The notes below the pieces were generated by a model. It was not told the DNA's origin, ran no database searches, and saw nothing but the letters and a program-made list of their open reading frames with translations. Below, in pieces: positions 23,478 to 31,069 of a stretch of DNA of 32,114 nucleotides; positions within the stretch are counted from its first letter, which is position 1; every line of letters starts with the position of its first letter. Source of the DNA: JAGPFW01 sp964535155 (GTDB lineage: Bacteria; Patescibacteriota; WWE3; UBA101185; UBA10185); NCBI GenBank assembly GCA_964535155.1, contig CAZHSR010000005.1, positions 1 through 32,114 of the forward strand, given 5' to 3'. The position numbers and the translations under genes were made by a program.

Positions 23478-24671
23478 ATGAATAAAATGATGATTATGCA
23501 TTTAAAAAACAGGAAACTTTTTCCTGAAAACAACAACCAAGAAGGACAGGCTTTACTATTTGTTATTGTAGCTTTAACCGTAGCCTTAGCTGTTGGAATT
23601 AGTACTGCCTTTAGAACCTTATCTTCGGTTTCTCGTGTGACAACAACAGATACTTCGGTTAGGGTTTTGGCAGCTGCAGAAGGGGGCTTGGAGCATTTTT
23701 TAAGTTACACAACCCCTCAATTAAATACGGCTCTTGGAACTTGTAATTCCCTTGATTCTGCAAACCCAGATGACGATTGCGTTGTGACATTTACTCCCGT
23801 TGCAACCGACAATATAACCGCAAGAGCAATTGTTATGGTAGAAGAATTCCGTGGAGGTCCGGCTTCTGACAACTATAGATATAGAACAAATATTCCTGTG
23901 GGAGATTCCATAACTATAAATCTTTCTGGAGCCACTGCCTCTACTAGTTTCACGGGTAGTTTACATGTTTGTTGGCAAGGTGCGAGTGATCTTTTTTACT
24001 ATTATTATAATGAAAATGATATGAATACCATGAATAGTTGGCGCCAAGGAGTATTATGTCCCAGAAGCCCGGGCGAGAGCTGTTATAGTGGCTCTTCCAA
24101 TGTATCTGGTGTAACCCCTGCTACAACTCCTCCCCCCGCTTGCTCCTCCTTAGGTTCTACCTTCCATGGATATACATTTACTATTCCCTCAGGTAACCCT
24201 GGCACACTTAGAAAAGGATTAGTTTTAACTGCATTAAATGCCGATGTTGCTGTTGCGGTCCAAAACGGAGGGGGCACTGCTTTATTTCCCCAGATTCTTG
24301 GTTATAAAATCACTTCAAGAGGAGAACTTTTGGAAAACGCTACCGTGAAGACGACTAAAACCACATCGGTTACTAGGTCGCTCCCCTATTTATCCCCCAA
24401 TTTAATATTTGGTCTCTTTGCTGATACTGGGATTGATACGCTTGATACATATATGGAAGTTGATACTTCCCCTACATGTGCTGCCACTGGTTCTTCTTGT
24501 GCAACTTTGCCTTGTTGTGATGCAATGGCGGGTTGTGTAGGAGGTACTTGTCTATTGTTAGAACCAGAGCCTCCTGTATGTAAAGTCAATGGGCTTAACT
24601 GTGTCTTTAGAAGTGAATGTTGTTCCAATATTTGTACATCTGGTGTTTGTGGGGGCGGTTCTGCTATATAG
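23478..24671 (+). CDS. PilX/GspK-like minor pilin with two C-terminal knottin-like modules
   Basis: The 397-residue protein has a basic leader, then QEGQALLFVIVALTVALAVG, like the PilX N-terminal domain. It lacks Glu at mature position 5 (G/QALLF), a trait of the tip pseudopilin GspK. After a helix ending in RVLAAAEGGLEHFL comes a long beta-rich region. The C-terminus carries two six-Cys modules: C334-C341-C346-C347-C353-C358 and C368-C375-C381-C382-C386-C391. Both have the C-C-CC-C-C order of inhibitor cystine knots and are separated by a Pro/Glu linker (EPEPP). It starts 14 nt after the giant protein. Role inferred: pilus tip display. Confidence 0.7.
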   Translation: MNKMMIMHLKNRKLFPENNNQEGQALLFVIVALTVALAVGISTAFRTLSSVSRVTTTDTSVRVLAAAEGGLEHFLSYTTPQLNTALGTCNSLDSANPDDDCVVTFTPVATDNITARAIVMVEEFRGGPASDNYRYRTNIPVGDSITINLSGATASTSFTGSLHVCWQGASDLFYYYYNENDMNTMNSWRQGVLCPRSPGESCYSGSSNVSGVTPATTPPPACSSLGSTFHGYTFTIPSGNPGTLRKGLVLTALNADVAVAVQNGGGTALFPQILGYKITSRGELLENATVKTTKTTSVTRSLPYLSPNLIFGLFADTGIDTLDTYMEVDTSPTCAATGSSCATLPCCDAMAGCVGGTCLLLEPEPPVCKVNGLNCVFRSECCSNICTSGVCGGGSAI

Positions 24672-24678
24672 CTCATGT

Positions 24679-24707
24679 TTGACAGAGCATTATTTTGATA
24701 GCATACT
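24679..24707 (+). promoter_or_regulatory. Promoter and leader of pilin gene at 24774
   Basis: TTGACA (24679-24684), 17 nt, CATACT (24702-24707). The roughly 60 nt leader ends in GAAGGGAGGTG before ATG 24774. A second possible -10 (TACAAT, 24736-24741) lies nearer the gene. The leader resembles that of the pilin at 26134. Confidence 0.6.
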
Positions 24708-24773
24708 AAATTAATATGATTCCTGCCTATTTTTATACAATAGCAAGGAACAACTCGAAGGGAGGTGTAACGA

Positions 24774-25367
24774 ATGAACAAAAGAAATTTTAGAGAAAAA
24801 GGTTTTACACTTATTGAGTTGTTAATCGTTATTGTCATTATTGGTATTCTATCTGGAGTACTTATTGCGGTTATTAACCCTGTAAGACAACAAAACCGTT
24901 CAAGAAACGCTACTATTAAGGCTGCATTAAACAAGGCTTCTTTTGCTATAAATACAGCAAGAGCAGGTTTGGGAAGGTTGCCTTATGACCCCGAATTAGA
25001 TGTGGAATTAGAAAACTTTACTGTTGTAGGTACAACCTGTGATGAAACGGATGAACTTGCTTGTCAATTTAACTTGGCAGGTACAGTTTTGCCCATGACT
25101 TGTGGTGCAAATGCTTATTCGGGGGATGGTGAGGTCCAATGTAATATGTATGTTGCTTCTCCAAATGTACAAGGTTCTCAATTTAGAATAATTGCGAAAG
25201 CTTTTAAATTGAACCCAGGTGACGCCACTGAGGCCTCTTTGATATATGTGTTTGACTCGGGTCAAGGTATGTTCCAGTGTCCCGCTACTGTTGCTGCTGG
25301 TGATTTTGCTACTGTTCCCACTATTCCAACAGGTGAGGATGGATGTACACCAGAGACAGGGAACTAG
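24774..25367 (+). CDS. Type IV pilin, likely major pilin candidate
   Basis: The 197-residue prepilin has a short basic leader MNKRNFREKG and the site G/FTLIE followed by the long hydrophobic helix. The globular domain contains a conserved INPVRQQNRSRN turn, then a Cys-rich part (C at about 87, 95, 108, 122 and others). Strong promoter, strong ribosome binding site (GGGAGGTG) and a UUCG-capped hairpin downstream are all features of a highly expressed gene, so this is the best major pilin candidate; proof is lacking. PilD would cleave after Gly10. Confidence 0.82.
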   Translation: MNKRNFREKGFTLIELLIVIVIIGILSGVLIAVINPVRQQNRSRNATIKAALNKASFAINTARAGLGRLPYDPELDVELENFTVVGTTCDETDELACQFNLAGTVLPMTCGANAYSGDGEVQCNMYVASPNVQGSQFRIIAKAFKLNPGDATEASLIYVFDSGQGMFQCPATVAAGDFATVPTIPTGEDGCTPETGN

Positions 25368-25390
25368 TTTTTAGTGAGCTATAAGAGGAA

Positions 25391-25406
25391 CCCCGCTTCG
25401 GCGGGG
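25391..25406 (+). terminator. GC-rich UUCG hairpin after pilin gene
   Basis: CCCCGC, TTCG tetraloop, GCGGGG, with an outer ACC/GGT and GAG/CTC extension, followed after CTCCCTTAAAA by GTTTTTAT. The U-run is offset, so it may act as partial terminator or as a 3' stabiliser for the pilin mRNA. Confidence 0.65.
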
Positions 25407-25435
25407 GTCTCCCTTAAAAGTTTTTATATTTTTTT

Positions 25436-25996
25436 ATGATAAAGACCAACGGAAAAAACAGAATATCAGCTTTTACCATGGTGGAACTTTTAATTGTGAT
25501 TTCACTCATTGGAATTCTTTCCGGTTTGATATTGACAATTATTCAACCAGGTAAATTACGTGCCGATGCCAGAGATGCTCAACGCCTATCTGATTTGCGA
25601 GTCCTTCAGGGAGCTCTAGAATTGTATTTTGCAGATAACAGAAGTTACCCCAAAACTTGCACTGGAGCTACTTGTACTCCTGCATGGGTGCGCATTGTTG
25701 GTATTGTTGAGAATTCCTCTGACTATATATCTCGTGCTCTTGTGCCTGCTTATATGTCTGAAATAAAGTTGGATCCTCTACAGGTAGGAACTCAGACCTC
25801 TCCCTGTTGGTATGGAACGCCCACATCCTACAGATATAATTATTGGAGTGACGGGTCCATCTACTATCTGACAGCTATTATGGAGTCCTCAGAAAATACG
25901 GATCAACCCTGTAATCCGACTATTCCAATATCATTATTTTCTACGTCTTGTACTTCGCATACCGCTAATACCTGTACCGTTGTTAGAAACCCCTAA
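25436..25996 (+). CDS. Pilin-like protein with Ala instead of Gly at the cleavage site
   Basis: The 186-residue prepilin has leader MIKTNGKNRISA and mature start FTMVELLIVISLIG, with the conserved Glu5. The residue before the cut is Ala, not the usual Gly, so PilD processing might be slower. The segment ADARDAQRLSDLRVLQGALELYFADN is the standard pilin alpha-helix continuation seen in CPR and GspG-like pilins. C-terminal Cys residues (TCTGATCTP, CNPT, CTSHTANTC) could form disulfides. There is no Shine-Dalgarno sequence before the ATG; the upstream hairpin separates it from the previous pilin. Confidence 0.8.
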   Translation: MIKTNGKNRISAFTMVELLIVISLIGILSGLILTIIQPGKLRADARDAQRLSDLRVLQGALELYFADNRSYPKTCTGATCTPAWVRIVGIVENSSDYISRALVPAYMSEIKLDPLQVGTQTSPCWYGTPTSYRYNYWSDGSIYYLTAIMESSENTDQPCNPTIPISLFSTSCTSHTANTCTVVRNP

Positions 25997-26023
25997 GTAT
26001 TATTTTTTAAATCAATTGTTTAT

Positions 26024-26051
26024 TGACACTCCCCTATTTCCATATCATACT
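26024..26051 (+). promoter_or_regulatory. Promoter of pilin gene at 26134
   Basis: TTGACA (26024-26029), 16 nt, CATACT (26046-26051), and a roughly 80 nt leader ending in CGAAGGGAGGTG. Its box sequences and leader (CATACTAAA, then CTGCCCATTTT) resemble those at 24679. Confidence 0.6.
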
Positions 26052-26133
26052 AAAAATATGAATTCTTCTGCCCATTTTAAAAAGCTATCATTCATTTTTA
26101 GAAACAATTTCCAACCGAAGGGAGGTGCTTTTT

Positions 26134-26610
26134 GTGATTAAGAAAAACAATCAAGGTTTTACATTAATAGAACTTTTAATAGTTATTGTGCTTATTGGCA
26201 TCCTATCTGGAGTTTTGTTATCAGTAATTCAGCCTGGAGCCCAAAGAGAACGAGCTCAGCAAGCAGTTATGAGGGAAAATCTAGACAAATTACTTATGGC
26301 AGTCCAGGCGTGTATTAATTCTCGCTCTTCTGTTACAGTTTGTAGAGCAACCAGTAATTCTGCTGCTGATCAGACCACATTTTTCCTTAATGGTGGTGTA
26401 CTTGGGGTAAATAGGCCTAATGATTCTCCTATTGCGAGTACTGTTTACAGAGTATATCCCTCAGGTACAGATATTGCGCTGGATGTGGCTTTGGGTGGAA
26501 CCTTTAATGCAGGGACATCGACAACTGTCTGTGAAATGCGTTATATACTGAATACTACTACTGGTTTGGTCACAACAAGGACTTTTAGTCCTCGTTGTAT
26601 GATCGATTAA
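26134..26610 (+). CDS. Type IV pilin-like protein
   Basis: Start is GTG 26134, not the GTG at 26125, which is part of the GGGAGGTG ribosome binding site (8 nt spacing to 26134). The 158-residue prepilin has the leader VIKKNNQG and mature FTLIELLIVIVLIG with Glu5. The helix and following IQPGAQRERAQQAVM segment resemble the pilin at 24774, and the promoter and leader are also similar, implying gene duplication. The C-terminal part has Cys at AVQACIN, TVCRAT, TVCEMRY and SPRCMID, so disulfides are likely. Confidence 0.8.
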   Translation: MIKKNNQGFTLIELLIVIVLIGILSGVLLSVIQPGAQRERAQQAVMRENLDKLLMAVQACINSRSSVTVCRATSNSAADQTTFFLNGGVLGVNRPNDSPIASTVYRVYPSGTDIALDVALGGTFNAGTSTTVCEMRYILNTTTGLVTTRTFSPRCMID

Positions 26611-26644
26611 TTATTAAATTTCTAATTATTTTTCACATTAAGTT

Positions 26645-26673
26645 GAGGCCTCCTTTAGGGGGCTTCGCTTTTA
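26645..26673 (+). terminator. Hairpin after pilin gene at 26134
   Basis: GAGGCCTCC, TTTA loop, GGGGGCTTC gives a 9 bp stem with two G-U pairs, followed by GCTTTTA. Likely intrinsic terminator of the pilin transcript. Confidence 0.65.
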
Positions 26674-26694
26674 TGCGGTCTTTTAAAAAATTTA

Positions 26695-26703
26695 TGCTAA
26701 TAT
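26695..26703 (+). promoter_or_regulatory. Extended -10 promoter for the minor pilin cluster
   Basis: TGCTAATAT (TG, one base, TAATAT) ends 6 nt before the GTG start at 26710, predicting a leaderless mRNA for the three-gene minor pilin set. Confidence 0.5.
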
Positions 26704-26709
26704 TTTATT

Positions 26710-27249
26710 GTGAGTAAAACTGCCCTTCTCAAATCAGACCCTTTCTCTAAAAAAGGATTTACCCTAGCCGAACTCCTAATTGTCGTCTCCATCATATCCA
26801 TTATGTCTGCGGCGTCTATACCTGGATTTCGTGGATATATTAGAAGCCAGAATGTAAAACAATCTTTGGAGCAAGTGAAAAGTGATCTTCGTTCTGTTCA
26901 AACCAAAGCCATGGCAGGGACAGAGGAAGACATTGCCTATTGGGGAATTACTTTTACTACAGGGCAAAGCTCATATTCCAATTTTACTGCTAATTCTTCT
27001 TGGACACCCACAACTCAAGGTCAATCCGAAAATCTTGTTGGGGATGCAGTTGTAAGAAGTAATCGCACCATATATTTTAGAGTCTCCGATGGGGACGCCT
27101 TTTATTCCGCCGATAATGAATGTAATGCCACAGGATCAAATTGTGTAATTATTGTGGGTTCCGCTGGAGCCACTGGAAATTCCTGTGCTCGTATTAGAGT
27201 TAATACTGCCGGAGCTATATTTAAAGATGAAGGAGTTGCTTGCCCATGA
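26710..27249 (+). CDS. FimT/GspH-like minor pilin
   Basis: Start is GTG. The 179-residue protein has leader ending in SKKG and mature FTLAELLIVVSIISIMSAAS (Glu5). The stretch IPGFRGYIRSQNVKQSLEQVKSDLRSVQTKAMAG is typical of FimT/GspH minor pseudopilins, and the later FRVSDGD and NSCARIRVN...GAI motifs fit their C-terminal beta sheet. It is the first of three overlapping or closely packed minor pilin genes and ends in ATGA overlap with the next gene. Minor pilins prime fibre assembly. Confidence 0.83.
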   Translation: MSKTALLKSDPFSKKGFTLAELLIVVSIISIMSAASIPGFRGYIRSQNVKQSLEQVKSDLRSVQTKAMAGTEEDIAYWGITFTTGQSSYSNFTANSSWTPTTQGQSENLVGDAVVRSNRTIYFRVSDGDAFYSADNECNATGSNCVIIVGSAGATGNSCARIRVNTAGAIFKDEGVACP

Positions 27250-27764
27250 TACTTCGATTGAGATGTAGCAAAAACAAAACAGAAGCAGGAATTGGCCTTG
27301 TTGAAGTAATGCTTGCTTTTGGGGTTGCCATGATAATTATTACTGCCCTAGTTTCCCTTTCAACATTTGTACTTAGATCTGCTACAACAAGTTCCAGAAT
27401 GATGCAAGGTACCCGTCTTGTTAACAAAGAAATTGAGACAATAAGAGCAGTTAGAGATATTTATATTAACGATGAAAACTTATCCTGGGGGGATTTTTAT
27501 GCCAATGTTAGCAATTGTGTTGCCATAGATGCAGGGGGCAATGTATGTCCCGCTGATTCTTGCCATGTTGATTTTGACTCTTCTGGCGATATTGCTTCGG
27601 GATTTTATTCTGTCCCCAACGAAAACATGACTCTTTGTTTTGGATCTCGCCAAGTAGGAGCTGACACGGACAAAATAGACATCATTGCCGTTGCAACCTG
27701 GTCAATTGGGGGTCAGCAAAAATATGTACATAATTACACAAGATTATCAAATTGGGGTAATTAA
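27246..27764 (+). CDS. PilV/GspI-like minor pilin
   Basis: The ATG at 27246 overlaps the previous stop as ATGA, so it is preferred over the TTG at 27240. The 172-residue protein has leader MILRLRCSKNKTEAG and mature start IGLVEVMLAFGVAMII, with Glu5 after G/I. The helix continues as RLVNKEIETIRAVRD, typical of PilV/GspI proteins. Cys occur in NCVAID, CPADSCHVD and LCFG. Translational coupling with the neighbouring genes supports a role in the minor-pilin initiation complex. Confidence 0.82.
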   Translation: MILRLRCSKNKTEAGIGLVEVMLAFGVAMIIITALVSLSTFVLRSATTSSRMMQGTRLVNKEIETIRAVRDIYINDENLSWGDFYANVSNCVAIDAGGNVCPADSCHVDFDSSGDIASGFYSVPNENMTLCFGSRQVGADTDKIDIIAVATWSIGGQQKYVHNYTRLSNWGN

Positions 27765-27767
27765 CTT

Positions 27768-28319
27768 ATGTTTAAACGCTTATTTAGTCAAAAACTTGCA
27801 TTAAAAAGACCTGCTCTCCAATCGAAGTTGCAAAAAAGAAGCGGTTTCACCTTAATAGAGCTTTTACTTTCCATTTCTCTTTTGGCATTAAGTATTGGAA
27901 TTTCCAGCGATATTATTGTCACCTTAGTTCGCACATACACTAAAGCTCAGATTTTTAATGATACAGAACTTGCTGCTAATTTTGTTTTTCAAAAAATGCA
28001 AAACGATATAAAAAGTTCTGTTAGTGCTACAGTAAATGGAAATACTTTAGGATTAACAAAAAAAGATGGGACAGCCATAACTTATGTTGTAACCACTGCC
28101 GATCCCCCACAAGTTACGCGTAACGCTATTCCCCTATTAGATACCACATCTGTTATTGGAGGTATAAGATTAACCTGTGATGGGCCATGTTTTGAATTAG
28201 TAAATGCTACCCCCGCCACTGTTCAAGTTAACTTTGTTTTTTCCCAATCCTCTGGAGGTGGCATTTTTAATACTTCCGTTGCTTTAAAAGATGCCTTTGT
28301 TGTCAGAGGAACTTATTAA
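27768..28319 (+). CDS. PilW/GspJ-like minor pilin
   Basis: The 183-residue protein has a long basic leader of about 26 residues ending in KRSG and mature FTLIELLLSISLLALSIG. The region FQKMQNDIKSSVSATVNGNTLGL matches PilW/GspJ-like proteins (helix, then beta strands with small hydrophobic turns). It starts 3 nt after the PilV-like gene and is the last of the three minor pilins. The 95 nt before pilM contain a promoter, so the cluster ends here. Confidence 0.8.
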   Translation: MFKRLFSQKLALKRPALQSKLQKRSGFTLIELLLSISLLALSIGISSDIIVTLVRTYTKAQIFNDTELAANFVFQKMQNDIKSSVSATVNGNTLGLTKKDGTAITYVVTTADPPQVTRNAIPLLDTTSVIGGIRLTCDGPCFELVNATPATVQVNFVFSQSSGGGIFNTSVALKDAFVVRGTY

Positions 28320-28379
28320 TCCGCGGTACATCCTGTGCCTCGGCCACTCATCGGTTACAAAACTCATCCATTTAAAAAG

Positions 28380-28408
28380 TTGCCAAATCCCCAGTTTAAA
28401 TCTATTAT
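28380..28408 (+). promoter_or_regulatory. Promoter for pilM-N-O
   Basis: TTGCCA (28380-28385), 17 nt, TATTAT (28403-28408), ending 6 nt before ATG 28415. No ribosome binding site is seen, so the pilM mRNA is predicted to be leaderless. Confidence 0.65.
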
Positions 28409-28414
28409 TAGAGT

Positions 28415-29449
28415 ATGACTGCCCTTGGACTGCACCTGAAACTAAATGGAGTTTCTGCAGTGGAAATAGATTCCAATAAGAATTCCCTTAAGCTTTTAAA
28501 TAGTGACTCCCGAGAATTTCCTAATATACAGCTGGATACTTCCAATTCTGAGTCCGTTTTTAAATATGTAGATAAAGTTAAAGAGTTTTTTTACGACAAT
28601 AAATTTAAGACTACACAAGTAATTTGTAGCCTTCCTCAGCCCGAAGTTTTTGTGCGAACAATTAAAGTTCCTTCCATGAATAAAAAAGACCTGGAAAGTT
28701 TTATTAAGTATGAATCCGCGCAGTACATTCCCCTTCCCCTGGAAGAGGTAACACTTGGATATGAGCAAATGCCCTTGGATGTAACTGACAAGAATAAGCT
28801 GAGTATTCTTTTGGTGGCTGCAAAAAAGACTACAGTTCAAAAGTATATCCATATAGTAAAGCAAGTTGGGCTAACACCTTTGGCAATGGAGCCAGAATCT
28901 CTAGCTATGACAAGATCTTTGGGATACGACCGTGGCGAAGGGTACGCGGAACTTATTGTTGATATAGGCTCTAATGAGACGCTCATTATACTCTCATATA
29001 AATCTTATGTGGTTTTAACCCGTACTCTTCCGTTGGGAGATGCTCTTTTGACCAAAACATTAGAGCAACAGTTTAATTTGGATGCGGAACAAGCAAATCA
29101 ATATAAAACCACTTACGGAATGGATGAAACAAAAGCCGAAGGAAAGGTTCGTGAGGCTCTAAAGCCTGTGTTTAACAAAATTATTGAGGAAATAAAGAAG
29201 TCCAGCACATTTTTTTCCACGCACAATCCAAATGTACGAATAGATAAAATTATAGTTTCTGGTGAAGCTGCATTAATACCGGGACTTTTAGTTTATATGG
29301 TAAACAATTTTAATGTGGAAGTGGAACTGGCAAATCCTTGGGCAAAGTTTTTAATGGATTCTCAAGCTCCAAAGGATAGACTAATTATGCAAAAGGGTCC
29401 AATATATACAGTAGCAGTTGGTTTGGCATTAAGGGGAATAAAAAAATGA
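28415..29449 (+). CDS. pilM: Type IV pilus assembly protein PilM (actin-like)
   Basis: The 344-residue cytoplasmic protein has the FtsA/actin-like fold features: N-terminal HLKLNGVSAVEID, VICSLPQPEVFVRTIKVPSM, ELIVDIGSNETLIIL phosphate-binding region, and KIIVSGEAALIPGLLVYM near the C-terminus followed by ELANPW. PilM binds the N-terminal tail of PilN and connects the periplasmic alignment complex with the cytoplasmic ATPase ring. The stop overlaps the start of pilN (ATGA), and a promoter with a -10 only 6 nt upstream sets the start. Confidence 0.92.
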   Translation: MTALGLHLKLNGVSAVEIDSNKNSLKLLNSDSREFPNIQLDTSNSESVFKYVDKVKEFFYDNKFKTTQVICSLPQPEVFVRTIKVPSMNKKDLESFIKYESAQYIPLPLEEVTLGYEQMPLDVTDKNKLSILLVAAKKTTVQKYIHIVKQVGLTPLAMEPESLAMTRSLGYDRGEGYAELIVDIGSNETLIILSYKSYVVLTRTLPLGDALLTKTLEQQFNLDAEQANQYKTTYGMDETKAEGKVREALKPVFNKIIEEIKKSSTFFSTHNPNVRIDKIIVSGEAALIPGLLVYMVNNFNVEVELANPWAKFLMDSQAPKDRLIMQKGPIYTVAVGLALRGIKK

Positions 29450-30012
29450 GTAGTTTTGAAATTAATCTTTTAACAAAGGAAGAAAAGCAGGAACAAGTAA
29501 AGACCAAAGTTGTAAAATTTGGGACTGTAATTTCTGTTTTCTTGCTTTTAGTAGTAGGAGGAATTAGCGCTTACTTCTTTTTTAAAGCTCAAAATCTAAA
29601 AAAGGAAATCCAATTGGAAGAAGCCAAGATAGCTACTATGCGTTCTAGAATTGAGGAAATGTCTTCGGTGGAAATAAGTGCTAGAAACTTATATCAAAGA
29701 TATTCTGCAATAAAAGGGATATTTGCCGATAGGGTTTATAATTCCTTTTTACTAGAGCATTTTAATTCCAAAATCCCAGTAGGGGTGACAGTAAATTCGT
29801 TTAATTTTAGGGGCCAATCTGAAATTGATATTTCTGGGGATGCCCCCAATTATTTAGCGGTTTCTGAATTTTTAAGAAACCTAAATGCAAAGGAAGATCC
29901 GCAGGTTTTTAAATCCGCAACACTTACCAGTGTTACTTTAAATGCCTCGGATAAGTCTGTAAAGTATGTGATTGTACTTGGTTACGATTTGGAGGCTTTG
30001 AAAAACAAATGA
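29446..30012 (+). CDS. pilN: Type IV pilus assembly protein PilN
   Basis: The 188-residue bitopic protein has the N-terminal PilM-binding motif INLLTKEEK (residues 6-14), one membrane helix (about residues 28-48), a coiled-coil region (KEIQLEEAKIATMRSRIEEM) and a ferredoxin-like domain with VTVNSFNFRGQSEIDISGDA. It forms the alignment subcomplex with PilO. It overlaps pilM and pilO by ATGA on both sides, a sign of tight translational coupling. Confidence 0.9.
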   Translation: MSSFEINLLTKEEKQEQVKTKVVKFGTVISVFLLLVVGGISAYFFFKAQNLKKEIQLEEAKIATMRSRIEEMSSVEISARNLYQRYSAIKGIFADRVYNSFLLEHFNSKIPVGVTVNSFNFRGQSEIDISGDAPNYLAVSEFLRNLNAKEDPQVFKSATLTSVTLNASDKSVKYVIVLGYDLEALKNK

Positions 30013-31037
30013 GTGATGAAGTAGAGACACAAAATATTCCTGTAGCTGAAACAAATAGTGTAGAGAATCCCGCTAATATGAGTTCTTCAGCTCAACAAGA
30101 TCCTATCTCTGCGGTTCAACCTACAGAGATTCCCCTACCCAAGGATTTAGGCAATGTGGAAGGAAATACCTTGGATTTAGCTGATGAGAAAAAAAAGTTA
30201 CCTAAATTGCCAAAAATGCCTAGTATACCCACAGAAAAAATTCTTGGATTGCTCTTAAATTTTTTGGTGCCTCTACTTGCACTGATAGGTTCTAGTATTG
30301 CAATTTTTGTCTTTCTTCTTCCTTCGTATAAAGAGATACCTATACTAGAATCTTCTCTTTCTACAAAAAAGACCCTTTCTTCACAATTAGAACGCAAAGT
30401 AGCCGCACTAAAAGAATTGGTAGATTTTTCCACTCAAGTTGATGAATATGTTTTGGTAACCGAAAAAGCCTTAATTTCTGAGCCAAAAATCCCAGAATTA
30501 CTTTCTCAAATAGACATTATGATTAGAGAATCCGGAATGGATGTCTCTTCCCTAAATTACAGTCAATCCGGAACTATGGAAGCCTCTGGTGTGAAAATGG
30601 TTAATGCCGCACTTTCTGCTTCCGGATCTTTTGAAACCTTAGTTTCTTTCTTAAAATCCGTGGAAAATGCCTCTCGCTTGGTTATTTTGGAAGACTTTAG
30701 ATATAGCTACACCGACAAAGATGGAGATCGCCAAGTTTCTGCTTCCTTCCAGTTGAAATCTCCTTATTTGGTAGTTTCTTCCTCCGCCGTAACCGATGAG
30801 CCTATTGAGTTAAGCATCTCTTCGCAGGAGTTTTTGGAAGATATGACAAAAATTAAAAATTTAAAACATTATGATGTTTCTGGAGGTTCCGTCCCTATTC
30901 CAGTACCTCTTCCCGTCCCAGCTCCTGTCTTACTTGAGGAGGAAACCCCTATTGGGGAGGAGACCCCAGTTGAAGGGGAGGTCTCTATCGAGGGAGAGTC
31001 CCCTCTTTTTGAAGAAGCAAGTAACATTGATTTGTAA
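30009..31037 (+). CDS. pilO: Type IV pilus assembly protein PilO, with extended tails
   Basis: PilO partners PilN around the machine. The 342-residue protein is longer than usual (about 200). A polar cytoplasmic N-terminal region of about 75 residues precedes the membrane helix (LLLNFLVPLLALIGSSIAIFV), then a coiled coil (SLSTKKTLSSQLERKVAALKE) and a ferredoxin-like domain (GSFETLVSFLKSVENASRL). The C-terminus is a Pro- and Glu-rich tail of about 45 residues (PIPVPLPVPAP, EETPIGEETPVEGEV) that is probably disordered and extends away from the membrane. It overlaps pilN and is followed by a GspG-like pilin 32 nt later. Confidence 0.88.
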   Translation: MSDEVETQNIPVAETNSVENPANMSSSAQQDPISAVQPTEIPLPKDLGNVEGNTLDLADEKKKLPKLPKMPSIPTEKILGLLLNFLVPLLALIGSSIAIFVFLLPSYKEIPILESSLSTKKTLSSQLERKVAALKELVDFSTQVDEYVLVTEKALISEPKIPELLSQIDIMIRESGMDVSSLNYSQSGTMEASGVKMVNAALSASGSFETLVSFLKSVENASRLVILEDFRYSYTDKDGDRQVSASFQLKSPYLVVSSSAVTDEPIELSISSQEFLEDMTKIKNLKHYDVSGGSVPIPVPLPVPAPVLLEEETPIGEETPVEGEVSIEGESPLFEEASNIDL

Positions 31038-31069
31038 GGGAAGGCTGACTTATGCAAGAATATATTTAT

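Noticed and set aside
26125..26133. GTG at 26125 as pilin start
   Set aside because: It is the 3' part of the GGGAGGTG ribosome binding site; GTG 26134 has correct spacing.
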